From Adiantum capillus-veneris (taxonomy: Eukaryota > Streptophyta > Polypodiopsida > Polypodiales > Pteridaceae), in NCBI GenBank assembly GCA_014529385.2, contig CM043961.1:10468478-10532477 (forward strand): 64,000 nucleotides of DNA, given 5' to 3'. The notes under the pieces are model-generated. The model made no database searches and was not told where the DNA came from. It worked only from the letters and a program-made list of their open reading frames with translations. Within the stretch, counting starts at the first letter, position 1; the number at the start of each line of letters is the position of its first letter. A program made the translations under genes and the position numbers. Of the stretch, positions 10,695 through 22,202 are shown one piece after another.

Positions 10695-11333
10695 ACTCAA
10701 CCACAGAAAAAGAGGGCATTCTAGTTTTTAAAATTTTAAGCATTTGCCAGTATGTTATGTATTACGGCGGCTTCACAAACGTCCGCCCATTCTCAACAGA
10801 CAAAACGAATGACCGGTCATACATGGGCGCCTCATTTTGGTTCACACACAAAATGAATGGGCGCGAGCTGGCATCCCCGTCATGCCTGTCCTCAAACTTT
10901 TTATGGGCCTCCCCCACCCCAAAAGCATGGGCGTGTTGAGCTGGCAGCTTTTCAACAAAAAATTCCGAGCGGGGGACTTGATCTCAATACCACATGCTCA
11001 CATGCTCAGAGTCATAACCAATTGAGCCAATAGTTTCTCGAACTTCCATTCCACGAAAAAGTGATGGTGTCCGTTGTTTGTGAATGCTCCAATCCCCATC
11101 AGTCCAGCCTGGTACTTTTCAGGCCGCCCATTAGCATGAAGTGTTGGAATAATTTGTGCCCGTTTGTGAAGACACCCTTAGGCTGGGTTCACAAGAGGCG
11201 GGGCAAGGCAAAAGCAAGTGTGCCTCGAACCAATAACCCTATGCCATGTCACCTACGATGTTCACATAGCGCGGAGGAAATGATCGAAAAGGTTTCCAAC
11301 TCACGGAAGAGTTTCCAAGGTTTTCTACCAGGG

Positions 11334-11334
<1 letters not shown>

Positions 11335-11382
<48 letters not shown>

Positions 11383-11393
11383 AAAAAAAAAAA
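11335..11393. repeat. Homopolymer tract C38 followed by A21
   Basis: Thirty-eight consecutive C residues run directly into twenty-one A residues. Such a long C run is rare in plant genomes. It may be real, able to form i-motif or G-quadruplex structures, or an assembly or sequencing artefact. Confidence 0.9.
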
Positions 11394-12456
11394 CACTTCC
11401 CCCCTTCATGTGTGTTGATAGTTCCTTGCCGACAAACCTTTTTATTTTTATTTTTATTTCAATAACTTTTGAACCATTTAAAGAAAAGCAAAGGGACCTT
11501 TTTGGCCTGCTGAAGAAAAGGCCTTAGTGTTGGGCTGGGTTGGGCGTCCTTTGACGGATGGCGTCCACGTGGACGGCCAGTAGGTTTTTAGCTTTGTGTG
11601 AAGGCGAGGGCTACAGGACGACATGACTGTGGAGAAGGCGTGCGAGTTTACGTTGCTGTCACTTGACGCGTCCGCCAGCTCGCGTGTGGTTGCGGCCAAT
11701 TTCTAACAGGAAGCCCTCTTCTCGGCATTGCCTAGCTCTGCCTGCCACCACAGTGCAAGCTCTCTCTTCGCTACACACACACACCCGCGCGCATATCCTA
11801 CATTCTTGCTGAGTTATCAAATCGCAAGGCCCTTATCAGCGATTCCTTCGAAGATCTGCTTCTCTGGTTTTGGAAGGATTCCCAATGTCGGCTGAGAGGT
11901 GAACCCAAATTCCAATTTTGGTAGCTCATTTGTACTCTACTGGTAGAACATTGATTTTGCTGAGGAAAGCCCTATGATCTCTACTTTTCTATCGGCAAAC
12001 TGTAGACAAGCTTGCTTTTTGGTTGTATATAATGCAAGACTATTTGAGCTAAATTATTCGTTGTCAGAGAAACTGTTTGTTTAGAATTTGGCTTGGAAGA
12101 GTGGAGGTAAGCGCTACTGTTTCTGCGTGAAATTAAATGAGTAATCTTTTCACGCTTAAGACTCCCTCTCTATCCAAAACTTGTACCTTATTTGTATGTC
12201 TTTGAGCTGCTCAGCTTAGCTCAATCTTCTTGTTGATCCTTGTAGACCAAGATCATCATCATCATACAAAGCCAATTCTGTATTGTGCACTTTCCAATTC
12301 AGCTGTATGACAAATTATGGATCCTTAATTTCAACTCAAACCAATTGAAACATAAATTCGGCCACGGGGGGCTTCTTGGGGCTTAATCAATGCTAATTTG
12401 AACATTGTGGAGAGATATATTGGGAGCTCTTGTTAAGAAGGGTACTTGATTTAAAG

Positions 12457-12714
12457 ATGATGGAGATGGACATAGAGATGGAGATGGAGGAGGTGCGATC
12501 AGAGGAAAGAGCTATGTATGGGCAAGGAGGTGGTGCAAGTGAGGAAGGGGTGATGTGCTCAGGGGGTGCGAGCGACGAGGGCTTTGATGACGAGCTGTCT
12601 ATGCTGTCGCGCCACACCAAGGTCATCGTGATAGGCAATAATCGAACAAAATTTGTTCTAGTTGGCCTGCAAGGAGTTGTGAAGAAGGCAGTTGGCCTTG
12701 GAGGCTGGCATTGG
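12457..12714 (+). CDS. First coding exon of a conserved plant protein of unknown function (partial)
   Basis: From ATG at 12457 the frame encodes an acidic Met/Glu-rich start, then EEGVMCSGGASDEGFDDEL, then TKVIVIGNNRTK, VLVGLQGVVKKAVGLGGWHW. The last part is strongly reminiscent of a conserved plant protein family whose function I do not know. In that family the sequence after GGWHWL continues with a Val-Leu stretch. Here it changes abruptly after the final Trp-Leu codons, consistent with an intron starting at a GT at about 12715 (GTTACA, a weak donor). The frame itself stays open to 12858, but I consider codons past 12714 intronic. The next exon was not found, so it lies beyond a long intron or is lost. 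A frame extending nine codons upstream has no ATG. It could be an intact gene with long introns or a gene fragment. Confidence 0.5.
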
Positions 12715-13035
12715 CTGTTACAATGCCATGACATTATATCTCATTGCATTATCTTGGGAAGGTCTGCTTCTCCTTATCTTGGGAATGTATGCTTTGCTGT
12801 GTTGCATTGTCTTGACAGAAAAACAAACATCCCCCATACCACCTCTGTTAATCTTTGAAGGCCTCTCTCTCGCACCTGAATTCCACATTTTAATTTTCAT
12901 GTTTAGGGTTAGATTTTATTCTGCCTTTGAAGTAAGCATTCTCTCAGCTGCATTGAGAGGGATCTATTAATCTTTAAACAAAGAATTACTAATCATCTCT
13001 GCAGGCCATCGTGACTCCTCACCTTGTTCTTGTTG

Positions 13036-13127
13036 CTTCCGCCGGTCCCAAGTGTTCACAAAGGGCGATAGATGAAAATTATTGAACTTTTTATTCCACC
13101 CCTGTGTGAATGGATGGGCGGTGGAAG
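13036..13127. repeat. Foldback (MITE-like) element, copy 2
   Basis: This is the relative of the unit at 8126-8218, with arms CTTCCGCCGGTCCCAAGTGT (from 13036) and, at 13103-13127, the reverse complement of CTTCCACCGCCCATCCATTC. The shared centre includes GATGAAAATTA. It would lie in the first coding-region intron of the gene starting at 12457. Confidence 0.6.
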
Positions 13128-15094
13128 AGTGCATTTCTTCAAGCCAACCTTGAGCCTTGTACACTAGTTGATATTTCTTTTATAAAAAATAGGAAAAGTG
13201 GAAATTTGTATTAAAAGAAAGGAAAGAAATTACAAAAGCGCCACAAGAAGGGAGAGGGGCAATCCTAGAACATGCAAAAAGATTACAAGAGCAAATTCTT
13301 CTTCATGATGAGACAAATAGGAGAAAGGCATCCAAGCCTGCCATCTGGTTGCTTTTTGTACTAGAGACTAAGGTAGGGGAAAAACATCATTCATGAGGGA
13401 CAACAGGCTACAAAGGTAAATCAATAACTAGAGGGCTTCGTTAGCCGCATCTACTAACATAATATGGTGGAAGGGGAAGCCTTTTACACGTGTCGCAATC
13501 TGCGACCTAAAGGCTAAAGTCCAAAACAAAAACAAGCCCCTTTGCACGCGATAAAGAGGGAGAGAGGGGGAGAGAGAGAGGTCTCCAAAGGCGGCCGGCC
13601 GTACTAGTTTGAATGAAATAACACGTGTGAGGTAGAGGTAAAGGGAGATAGTGAAAATGTGAGATGTAAGAGCAATCACATGTAGAAGCCAAGACAGAGA
13701 AAGGAAAATAGTATCATGCATCTTTTTTTTTCCAAAACTCACTCCAACAGGAGTGAGTGACTATTATATTAAAAACCCAAAAGAAATTGATACAAGAGTA
13801 GCCATGCTCACCACTAGTCATGTCATCAAGGAGATCATATCCTACATCATCCTTCAAACCCAACACTTACAAATGGCACCATCTCAGTCCACCATACAGT
13901 TGATTGGGGCTTTACAGGGAGCCCATACCCATACAAAATAGGGAATACACCTATAGTCGAAGTAGGGCGAAGAAAAACAGCTCCATCACCTCGAAAAGAA
14001 AACGCCCACCACACAGACTCAGAAAGACCCAAATACCTAGCTATTATGGTGAGCCTTGCACCAAGATACGACAGGGACCCTGATCCAAGGGATGCCACGA
14101 AATGAACCACCTCTGTCACTGTCGAGCCACCTTTCCCTTGAAGCTAGTGTCCCAACCAACAACATCAACCTACATCCACACTCCTCGAATCTAGAAGAAG
14201 AGCCAAAAACCCCCGGAGCTGACGAACATGCAGCCCATAAACATACCATCAAAATCACCACAGAGTCCGCTATCCGGAGCCACCAAGGACCAAGTCCCCG
14301 CCACTAAGATGCCCTTTGCAGAATAGCAGCCCAATCATACAATATGAACTTTATAATGCAAGAAGTCATGTCCATTGTACTTCATTAGCTGCATTGAAAT
14401 TGATTTAAGTATAGAAGAATAAGTCTAACGTTTTGCCTCATCACATTTTGCTTCAGATTCCTAGTGTATTTGTTTTGTATTTGGAGACAATTCTCTGTTT
14501 AGATTTTCTCTCATCGAATGCAGATCCTTATATTACTGCAATCTTGCATCATGGAAAAGCTCAAGGTCTATCTTGCACTCAATGAATTGCTAGACCATAT
14601 CTTGAGCATAACAAATTGTTTCATTGTCAAAAAGACACTACAATGTGCATACCACATTATGCATACGTATTGACTGAAAAAACTTTTTGTATTTCAACAA
14701 TATCAGACGAACAAACTCATTAATGATTTGTTTGCCCATGATGGATATTTCTAAGAACCCCTAGGTAGAGTGCTTAATTAGCTATTTGTGTTGCATTGAT
14801 GTCAAGCCAAATGATTTCCTAAAGAGCATGTCTAAATTTGCTTTCAAATAGTAATATCTCTTTAACTCAATCTTCTCTATTGTGTGCATTCTTGTCAATT
14901 GTTTAAGAATGTGCTGAGTAATTTATGGTGGTCCCATTTCAACAATAACCATGGATATACATCCCATAATAAGCAGCTTGACCCGATCTCTCTCTATTCT
15001 TTGCGTTCTTGTCATTTGTATAAGAATGGGTTTACTAAGTTTTGGTTGTCACTTGAAGATTCACCAAGAGTATGCCTCCCTGAAGAAGAAAATG

Positions 15095-15096
<2 letters not shown>
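13128..15096. other. Intergenic or intronic DNA, no supported gene
   Basis: The stretch has low-complexity purine patches (13165-13260, 13550-13580) and TATTAAAAACCCAAAAGAAA near 13768, whose reverse complement resembles the tail of a plant LINE or other retrotransposed sequence. Minus-strand frames at 13428-13742, 13847-14119 and 14037-14261 show no recognisable motif. I see no gene. Confidence 0.5.

Positions 15097-15163
<67 letters not shown>
15097..15163. repeat. (GA)n microsatellite
   Basis: About 65 bases of GA dinucleotides. The Arg-Glu repeat frames across it are artefacts. Confidence 0.95.
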
Positions 15164-15165
<2 letters not shown>

Positions 15166-15189
15166 AGTTACCTTCATCAAAGAATATTT

Positions 15190-16690
15190 ATGTTGTTTCT
15201 TAGTTGGTACCATCTCTAGAGGCCTTCAAGGTGCAAGCATAGGAGACTACATTTAGAGGGAGGCCTTCCCTCCGCATATGGTGAAAACAATCCAGACTCC
15301 TTGCCACAATGCTCATGTTGGGCATGTCTTGCACCTTTGTGAAGTAACCCACAACACACGTTTCTAGTCCGGATGAAAGGAATGAAAAACTCATTGCTAT
15401 TGAACACTCATCATGCTCTTTTTATCTATGCTTGACTTGTGTAGTGAATATTTCTTCTTCCCTAGATAATGCCACAACCATGTTGCACAAGCATGTGGAT
15501 TAGCCGCCATGTGGACCCAAAGCAACGACTCTTACAAGATATTCGTCACCCACAAATATTGACATGTCTCGAGTTTCTTGCATGCGGTGTTGTTGCATCA
15601 AGTGTGCTTGAGTTTTTGGCTCCCGTGTTATTTATGTGCTCTGTGCTGCTTTGCTTTGGAGTTTGGATCTAGAGAGGATGTCATCATGAAATTTATGTGC
15701 TTTCATGAGGACACCACACTTGGCATACATATCAATCAAAGTACTATCAAACACAACATCTTTCTCTAATAGCCCCTGACTTGTAGTCTCCTTGTGAATT
15801 CTCTTGACCATGTCAACATGTTGCATAAGGCCATAAGCCTTCAGGGTGTAGTCATAGCATCCAGTAAAAGCAACACACTACTTCCCTAACCCATAATGGG
15901 AATCTCGCAATCAAATCACTCCAAGAGATGACATCCTAGAAAGTCTTCCCATCAAGAACATTTTCATAGTCCTTCAAGGTGCAAGCACAGGTGATTGCAT
16001 CTAGAGAGTGGACTTTTTCTCAAATCCGTTGAACCATAGCATAGAGCTTCCTTGTCTTGCGGAAGGGCACATGCCTTTAATGTGCAAGCATAGGTGGTGT
16101 CCCAGAAAGGTTTCCCATCAAGAGCATTTGTCATAGGCCTTCAAGGTGCAAGCATAGGTGATTGCATCTAGAGAGAGGACTTTCTCTCAAGTCCGTTGAA
16201 CCATAGCATAGAGCTTCCTTGTCTTGCAGAAGGGCATATGCCTTTAAGGTACAAGAATATGTGGTGTCCTTAACTATAAATCTCATAGTGAATTCTCTCA
16301 CTTACGTGAAGGTCTACATAAGGCCAGTGTGGGTGATTTCATCTAGAGACTTCTCTTTGCATCTACAAACCAAAACTGGCATACATATTGATGAAAGCAT
16401 CACCAAGCACTTCTCCAATAGCCCTTGACAAGCAATCTGATCATTGTAAATTCTTTGCCCAACAAAAGGTCACCATTGTGCGTTTGAAATATGAATCTTT
16501 TTGAAATAACCCATTGTTGGGGAATTGAATGTGTATCCTACTGACTTGGTACAAATCCTTTTTGACACAATACATTTGAATCCTATCAAAAGCAAAGCTC
16601 GTTGTTTTTTAGGCCTCACCATGCGAATTGATTGCACTATTGAAGTAGCTATTTTTGAATTGCTTGAAAACGTAGCCAATGATTGACTGC
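15190..16690 (-). pseudogene. Degenerate PLS-type pentatricopeptide repeat (PPR) gene
   Basis: Read on the minus strand, separate short frames contain plant PPR signatures. These are GLLEKDVVFDSTLIDMYAKC (around 15720-15775), SLDCFHHMRREGLPLNVVSY followed by ACTLKA (around 15215-15300), and DAITYACTLKA-type sequence at about 15971-16000 and 16138-16167. Another start-of-repeat similar to GQRIYNDQIACQGLLEK lies near 16400-16460. Intact proteins of this class bind organellar RNA and direct its editing or processing. Here no frame exceeds about 70 codons, the order of repeats is disturbed by a 167-bp tandem duplication, and stops and frameshifts are frequent, so it is a broken copy. Confidence 0.75.
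15961..16260. repeat. Imperfect tandem duplication, 167-bp offset, inside the PPR remnant
   Basis: The block beginning CCTTCAAGGTGCAAGCA at 15971 recurs at 16138 and stays alignable through TTGAACCATAGCATAGAGCT. The 167-bp offset is not a multiple of three, so the duplication itself would break the frame. Confidence 0.85.
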
Positions 16691-16915
16691 CAAGTGAAAC
16701 AAAGAGAGAGCGATAATTTATGCTGACAAATTAATAGGGCCGTGAGTCTCTAACACATATGATTTTTGGAGCACCAGATGTGCTAGACAAGGAGAGTTCT
16801 CCAAACATTCCAAAGAGCAACATATAGATACTTAGTGGGAACCCAATAGGAGATCCGCTACTGAGAGATATTGTAGATGTAGGGGTTGAATGATCTAATG
16901 GCAAAGGTTAAACAA

Positions 16916-17317
16916 CCTTGAGTTGCTTGGAAAATCGAGGCACTCCAAGGTCTCAACATCCCTCTTGGATCTTTGGAATATTCCATCCTTTTTTAGAATC
17001 CTTCGGGCTTTGCAACTAGTCCATAATCCTTAATGCAGTATGAGCCACTCCAAGTAGCTATGCTTGATAGTTATGGGAAGTCCCATATGCATTTAAATAT
17101 GGGACTTCCTTGATGTAGTATGATCCACTCCAAGTAGCTATGCTTGATAGTTATGGGAAGTCCCTTGAGTTGCTTGGAAAATCGAGGCACTCAAAGGTCT
17201 CAATATCCCTCTTGGATCTTTGGAATATTCCATCATTTTTTAGAATCCTTCGGGCTTTGCAACTAGTCTATGAGCCACTCCAAGTAGCTATGCTTGATAG
17301 TTATGGGAATTCCCATA
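16916..17317. repeat. Two direct repeats of about 150 bp (offset 247) plus a third short copy
   Basis: CCTTGAGTTGCTTGGAAAAT at 16916 recurs at 17163, and the copies align through GAATCCTTCGGGCTTTGCAA. The segment CCACTCCAAGTAGCTATGCT occurs three times, starting near 17045, 17125 and 17276. The pattern looks like local duplication by slippage or unequal exchange. No coding content was identified. Confidence 0.85.
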
Positions 17318-17729
17318 TTCACATTAATATGTAGCTCCATTGGTTACAACTCCACTTTAGGGACCATCTCGTATTGAACTACTTCTTTAGAGAGTCTATT
17401 AATTGTTGTCTTTTGCTGAAGCTCTAGTACATATTGGAGGCAATGTTAAAAAGAGATTTAGCTTTGAGGCTTCCCTTGGGATTGACATAAATGGCCTACA
17501 ATCTTGCAAGTAATCAACTAAGAACAAGCATGGAAAGGTTTTAAAAATTACTTAGAGTATTATGGGTAGTCAGATCCATCCTTAAAAACATCTTTTCAAA
17601 TTTTAATCCATTTTTTGAAGCATGTGTGAGTCTTGTGTCTAGTTGAAACTTCATCCTGACTGCATGTTGGCCAATCCGCATGGAATCCTACATAACACAA
17701 CTATAATCATACTTAATGTCCTTGGGATA

Positions 17730-18620
17730 TTATCCTTTCAGATTTGAGAGGGAGATCCATTCCTTCCTTATCCTACAAACTAGTTGTGAGCCATAAGGCT
17801 TAAAGTCCCTTGAAGAGGTGACTATTTCTCTCAGGGAGAAACCTTTCCAACATTGTATGTCTGTAATGAAAACAAGTATACATTTCTTTTGATTAAACAA
17901 GCCTAAAGACCTAAAGATCCACTTGGCATCCATTTTGACCATCCTTTCCAGATTCAGTATCCCCAACCCTCCATTCTCCTTAGATAAGCAACGGTGTCCC
18001 ACTTTATTTTAGGCAGTGTATTATGAGTGACATCACCTCCCTAAAGGGATATTTTAGCTTTTTCATTCGTTACTATGATGGCCTTTAAAAAGACAAGAAG
18101 TAGAGTAAGGATGACATGATGTAATTGTTAAGAACGAACAACTTGATGGGAAGAGATGGATGCATTGATTGCCAAGAAAAGATATTTCTTCTGGACCTAT
18201 CTAGCACTAGTTGAATCTTTGAGCAAAGGATATTTTAAAGAGGACTATCTACGACTCTATAAATTTGTCCATCCTTGAGTTCTTAACAACTTGTCTATAA
18301 AATAACGGGGTTTGTTGAGCCTATAGGGACTTTGAAACAAGTTCTAGAGTGATTTATAATCAAACCACTAGCTTCACAAAAGACTGTAAGGCACTCCTAG
18401 AATTTCAACACTGAAAGATCATTATTTTTGACAAAACTATTGGTGCCATTAGCAAATTGTTTGTAAAAAATGCTTAGAGAATGTCCCTAGAATGGTAATC
18501 TCTTTGATGAACCTTGAATATCAATTCAATTCTATAGTAGAAGCCACTCTAGCTAAGATTCTGCAACTTTGGTCTAGCAAGTACACCAAACCCTGATCTT
18601 TTGTTGAACATGGCTCCCAA
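17730..18620 (-). pseudogene. LINE (non-LTR retrotransposon) reverse-transcriptase remnant
   Basis: The minus-strand frame 17730-18002 reads LSKENGGLGILNLERMVKMD then AKWIFR, the standard signature after the polymerase domain of plant LINEs. Upstream on the same strand, near 18380-18480, a different frame reads FANGTNSF followed by LTVFCEASGLIINHSRT. This matches the catalytic FADDT block and the palm segment ending in ASGLxIN, with the catalytic Asp pair degraded. Frameshifts and stops separate the pieces. Flanking domains (endonuclease, zinc finger) were not identified. Confidence 0.7.
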
Positions 18621-19740
18621 CTTCCAAGCCAAAGAAAAAGTATGTTTTTAAATCTTCTCTAGCTTTCCCATGCCCGAGGGGTCCACCTTTAATGAAATAC
18701 CTAGAGCATCTGTGTTTAAGATGTATTTATACTTGTATTAATAAAACCCCTCTATACACACCCTTCACCAAGATTTAAAGACCCCTTCTCTTCCAAACCT
18801 GTAACTTTCTAAAGTTTTTGATTTTTATGGCCCTCTTGTACATGTAATTTGATAGTTTTTTTTGAAATATAAACCCCCCTCCAAGTAAACTCATGTGCTA
18901 CACTTATATATTTTGAAGTGGACCACTTGGTTTCCTATGGTGATTATTCAATTCTAACTAGAACAAGTGCCTTTTAAATTTCAACAATTGTACTTTTTTT
19001 GGCTATTTATCACTTTTTGGCCTACATAGAGGCTTAGTAGGCTCTCTTGGGAAAATCCTTGGACCATTGGATCAAACCTGCTGAGCAATGATGACCATTG
19101 GATTAGCTAAGTAGTGTTACAAGACAAACTCCATGTTATTCCAATTTTTATGGAGTGCTCAAGAGGGGCATGAACTAGGGGGCCTCACACACTTTCTCCA
19201 CATATTATTTCCAATCCAAGAGGGAGGATGCGGGCTCAATTAAAGATATATCTCTAGCTCAAGAACAAGCGATTGTTGAAACAAAGACACTTGAAGTAGA
19301 AGCCAACAATATCAAACCACACACCATCAGGGTGGATATACTTCAAGTTGCATTGCACGTTATACAATGTATGTATAATACATCTTAAACGGGCATATTA
19401 TATGACACCCTTCGTTATCCAACCATATCATACGATGCCACATCAGCAAAACGAGTGTTTCATATAGTTTCTTGGAATTTTGATCGAGTTAATATCTTAA
19501 TTGAAATATATTTTGATCAACCTGATAGCTATTAACTAGAACCCATAGACTTTGTGCTCATTCTAGGTGGGCCCTCCTTGAAGCAGTGCCTTGAGCTCAC
19601 CTAAAAAAGTGTGCTCTAAAGTACCAAAAAAAAGAACTTCTCTTAATTTATTAATGAGAAAGTAAATAGATATATAAAAAGCTAAATTAGTTAAATATAG
19701 TAATTTGAATTTATCTTAGTTAAATTCCAAGTTAGTGAAA
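18621..19740. other. Intergenic DNA, nothing recognised
   Basis: AT-rich sequence without a frame above 60 codons, and no motif or repeat was identified by eye. Confidence 0.5.
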
Positions 19741-19744
19741 TTTA

Positions 19745-20140
19745 GAATTTTTCTTTGTGTAGAGTTTATCTCACACTTAGAAGTAAATTATTTAGTGATT
19801 GCTTGCCTTGTGTAGAGGAAACTCACAATTGGAAGTGATTTAGGGTGGCTAAAATTAGTAGTTACTTGCCTTCTGTTGAGCTATTCTCACATCCAAAAGT
19901 AACTTAGGCTAGATTTATTAAGTGATTGTCTGCCATGTCTAGAGTAATACTCACACTGGAGGCAATCTAGTACTCTGTTGCCTTGTGTAGGTCTGTCCTC
20001 ACACCTAGAAGAGTTTTAGGTAGGATAAGTAGTGATTAGTTTCCATATGAAGAGTTTGACCCACATTAGGAGGTCATCTAAGTAGGAAAACTTGCCATAC
20101 AATATAGTTTACTCACATTTGGAGGTCATCTACATAGATT
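19745..20140. repeat. Degenerate tandem repeat, units of roughly 65-80 bp
   Basis: The pattern TTGCCTTGTGTAGAG ... CTCACA ... GGAAGTNATCTAG recurs about six times with heavy substitution (for example at about 19807, 19868, 19930, 19980 and 20090). It is an old satellite-like array of unknown origin. It lies directly before a long GT microsatellite. Confidence 0.65.
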
Positions 20141-20152
20141 AGGTGTTTCTCA

Positions 20153-20168
20153 TCGCGCGCGCGCGCAC

Positions 20169-20235
<67 letters not shown>

Positions 20236-20256
20236 TGAGTGAGAGAGAGAGAGAGA
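20153..20256. repeat. Compound microsatellite (CG)n(GT)n(GA)n
   Basis: A short CG run, about 63 bases of GT, then GTGA and GA runs. The alternating purine-pyrimidine part could adopt Z-DNA. Confidence 0.95.
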
Positions 20257-21419
20257 ATAATCGTACTACTATAGTAGGCATCGATAAAAGATGGCTGACA
20301 GAGAAGGTTCATTCTCTAGGGGAAAACCAAGAAGAGCCTCCTCGTAAAAAAGTATATACATATCTTTGTGAGGAGATGAAAGTCCTTGAGCAACTCGCAA
20401 CTCAAGGAGTGGACCTAGCAAGCCAAGGAGAGACCCGACTATCTATATGCTCGTAGAAGGGAGCTAGAAAGGAAGTTGGCATGATACGTGGCAAAGTATG
20501 GTACTACAAGCAAAGAAGAGATAGGCAATGCTGGTCCAAGCGGATCATTGGGCACATATGAGTTTCACTTATTGATTTTATGACAGGTTCAACCCATGAC
20601 CTAATTTAAACAAACATCCATTAGCCCTTTTTTGAAACTTAAATCTCTTTTTGTGAGAACAAATTAATGTGACTTATGTTGTTGCAATTTACTCCTCTCT
20701 CTCTCTCTCAATGAGATGAAATTATATATTACCATCTTCAAAAGGCCAAAATGATCTATGAGACCAATCTGTTACAAATTGGTGAATCTGATACCATGTC
20801 TAAGTACAAGAAAACAGAGACTGAATTGAATCTAGAAGCCTTACTAGATGAAACTGTGTTGGGTATGTATGATCATTGATACAATGGGTTCCCAATTCAA
20901 GAGAGAGATTAAATGGGCGATGAATCGATCCTCCTCTAAACTTTGGATGCCGGGATATTATGGCTCAAATTATCTGTTGGTCTTCGTCGATGCTATGAAG
21001 ATCCTCTCCTTAGCCGTGGGAGCCTCAATCTCCCTAGCTCCAATGCTTGATTAATGAGAGTACCGCAGGTGAGAGTATGAATTGAGCTTTGGAGTTGCTC
21101 CTCTATATGTCCACTATCTAGTGTGAAGAAATCAATAATTAGTCTTTGGGATTTTCCTCAGTAAAATATCTATGTGTCAGTGTAACTCATGTAGATACAA
21201 TCCAAGACATCTCTGGTCTTGATAGCTCATGACTCTAGAGAAGGGTCCGAAGCCTTCTCTAAATACACAGTGGAAGCGACCCCGTATGTTGATCGCTAAA
21301 CAGAGAAGAAGCCTTTCCCAACTTTTTTGTATCACTTAATTTTTAGAAACAACATGACATTTTGTAATGGATTAAGCGGCCAATATTCTTTGTGAGAACG
21401 AGTCTCTAAGGAGGAGCTG
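20257..21419. other. Unassigned DNA, possibly U3 of the Gypsy-1 5' LTR
   Basis: No coding signal was found. Because a TATA box (21420) and a primer site (22185) follow, the right part of this stretch is probably U3 of the Gypsy-1 LTR, but its left end could not be fixed. No matching 3' LTR was recognised. Confidence 0.35.
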
Positions 21420-21427
21420 TATATAAG
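21420..21427 (+). promoter_or_regulatory. TATA box, putative Gypsy-1 LTR promoter
   Basis: TATATAAG lies about 760 bases before a gypsy-type primer site on the same strand, and upstream of a (GA)n tract that would sit in the transcript leader (R-U5). Placement is by context. Confidence 0.4.
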
Positions 21428-21484
21428 CCAATTTTTGTAACCCTAAGGAAGACTTTTGAATTAATCTAATCTTGTGTTTACTGT

Positions 21485-21584
<100 letters not shown>

Positions 21585-22184
21585 GGAGAGTGAGGCTTCT
21601 TCTCTTCCCTACGCACTCTATGGACCCTCCATTGTGAAAGAAACACCACCAATGCTTTAGCAAAAACAGGGGCTTCAATCCCATGCCAAGCTTGCACAAT
21701 TCCGGTGTCATCGTGAAGCGAGCTCCTACAAGATTTTGGGTGTTTTTTCTTACAAATTACCTGTGTCTTCATGACAAGTAGAGCTACATATTAGGATCAT
21801 ACAAATCGAAAATTGGGGACCTGCATTTTGCTGCCTGTCTTCATACGTGATTGTCGCATGGGGTGGTTCTAGGTAGGGTACCGACATAGGGTAATGACCT
21901 CTCGATGAGAAGAGTATTTACTATGAGTATCATGACTTTTCATGTGTGTTTGGTCTAGTTTCGAATAGCAAGAGCATTGTAGGTTGATTTACATTCACAA
22001 GTGCATAGGACATTTAAGATTTGGTTTTCTTGAGTAGAGATTGTCTTAGAAGGTTGAGTAGGTGATTGACATCCATCTCCTTGTTTCCATGCGCCTATGG
22101 GTTGAGATTCATCCTTGCCTAACATAGAGTTGTTGGTCTTGTTCTCGCTATGCTAGCGTCCACTCGTGGAGTACTTGCCAACAT

Positions 22185-22202
22185 TGGCACCCTTTCCGGG
22201 GA
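22185..22202 (+). other. Putative Gypsy-1 primer-binding site
   Basis: TGGCACCCTTTCCGGGGA resembles the common plant gypsy primer site TGGCGCCGTTGCCGGGGA at most positions. It follows CAACA, which could be the LTR end (22183). No tRNA comparison could be run. Confidence 0.45.

Larger units (their letters stand above)
10040..12456. other. Intergenic DNA with microsatellite, C/A tract and foldback-like fragments
   Basis: The first 150 bases are the probable 3' untranslated region of the preceding gene. A CT microsatellite lies at 10644-10690 and a C38A21 tract at 11335-11393. Fragments such as TCCGCCCATT near 10784 and GGCTGGGTTCACA at 11181 resemble parts of small DNA-transposon derivatives, but no complete unit could be delimited. 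From about 11740 the sequence becomes CT-rich, plausible as promoter and 5' untranslated region of the gene whose coding begins at 12457. No convincing coding frame is present. Confidence 0.5.

Noticed and set aside
20235-20456. 73-codon frame after the GT microsatellite
   Set aside because: Starts inside the microsatellite and shows no motif or context.
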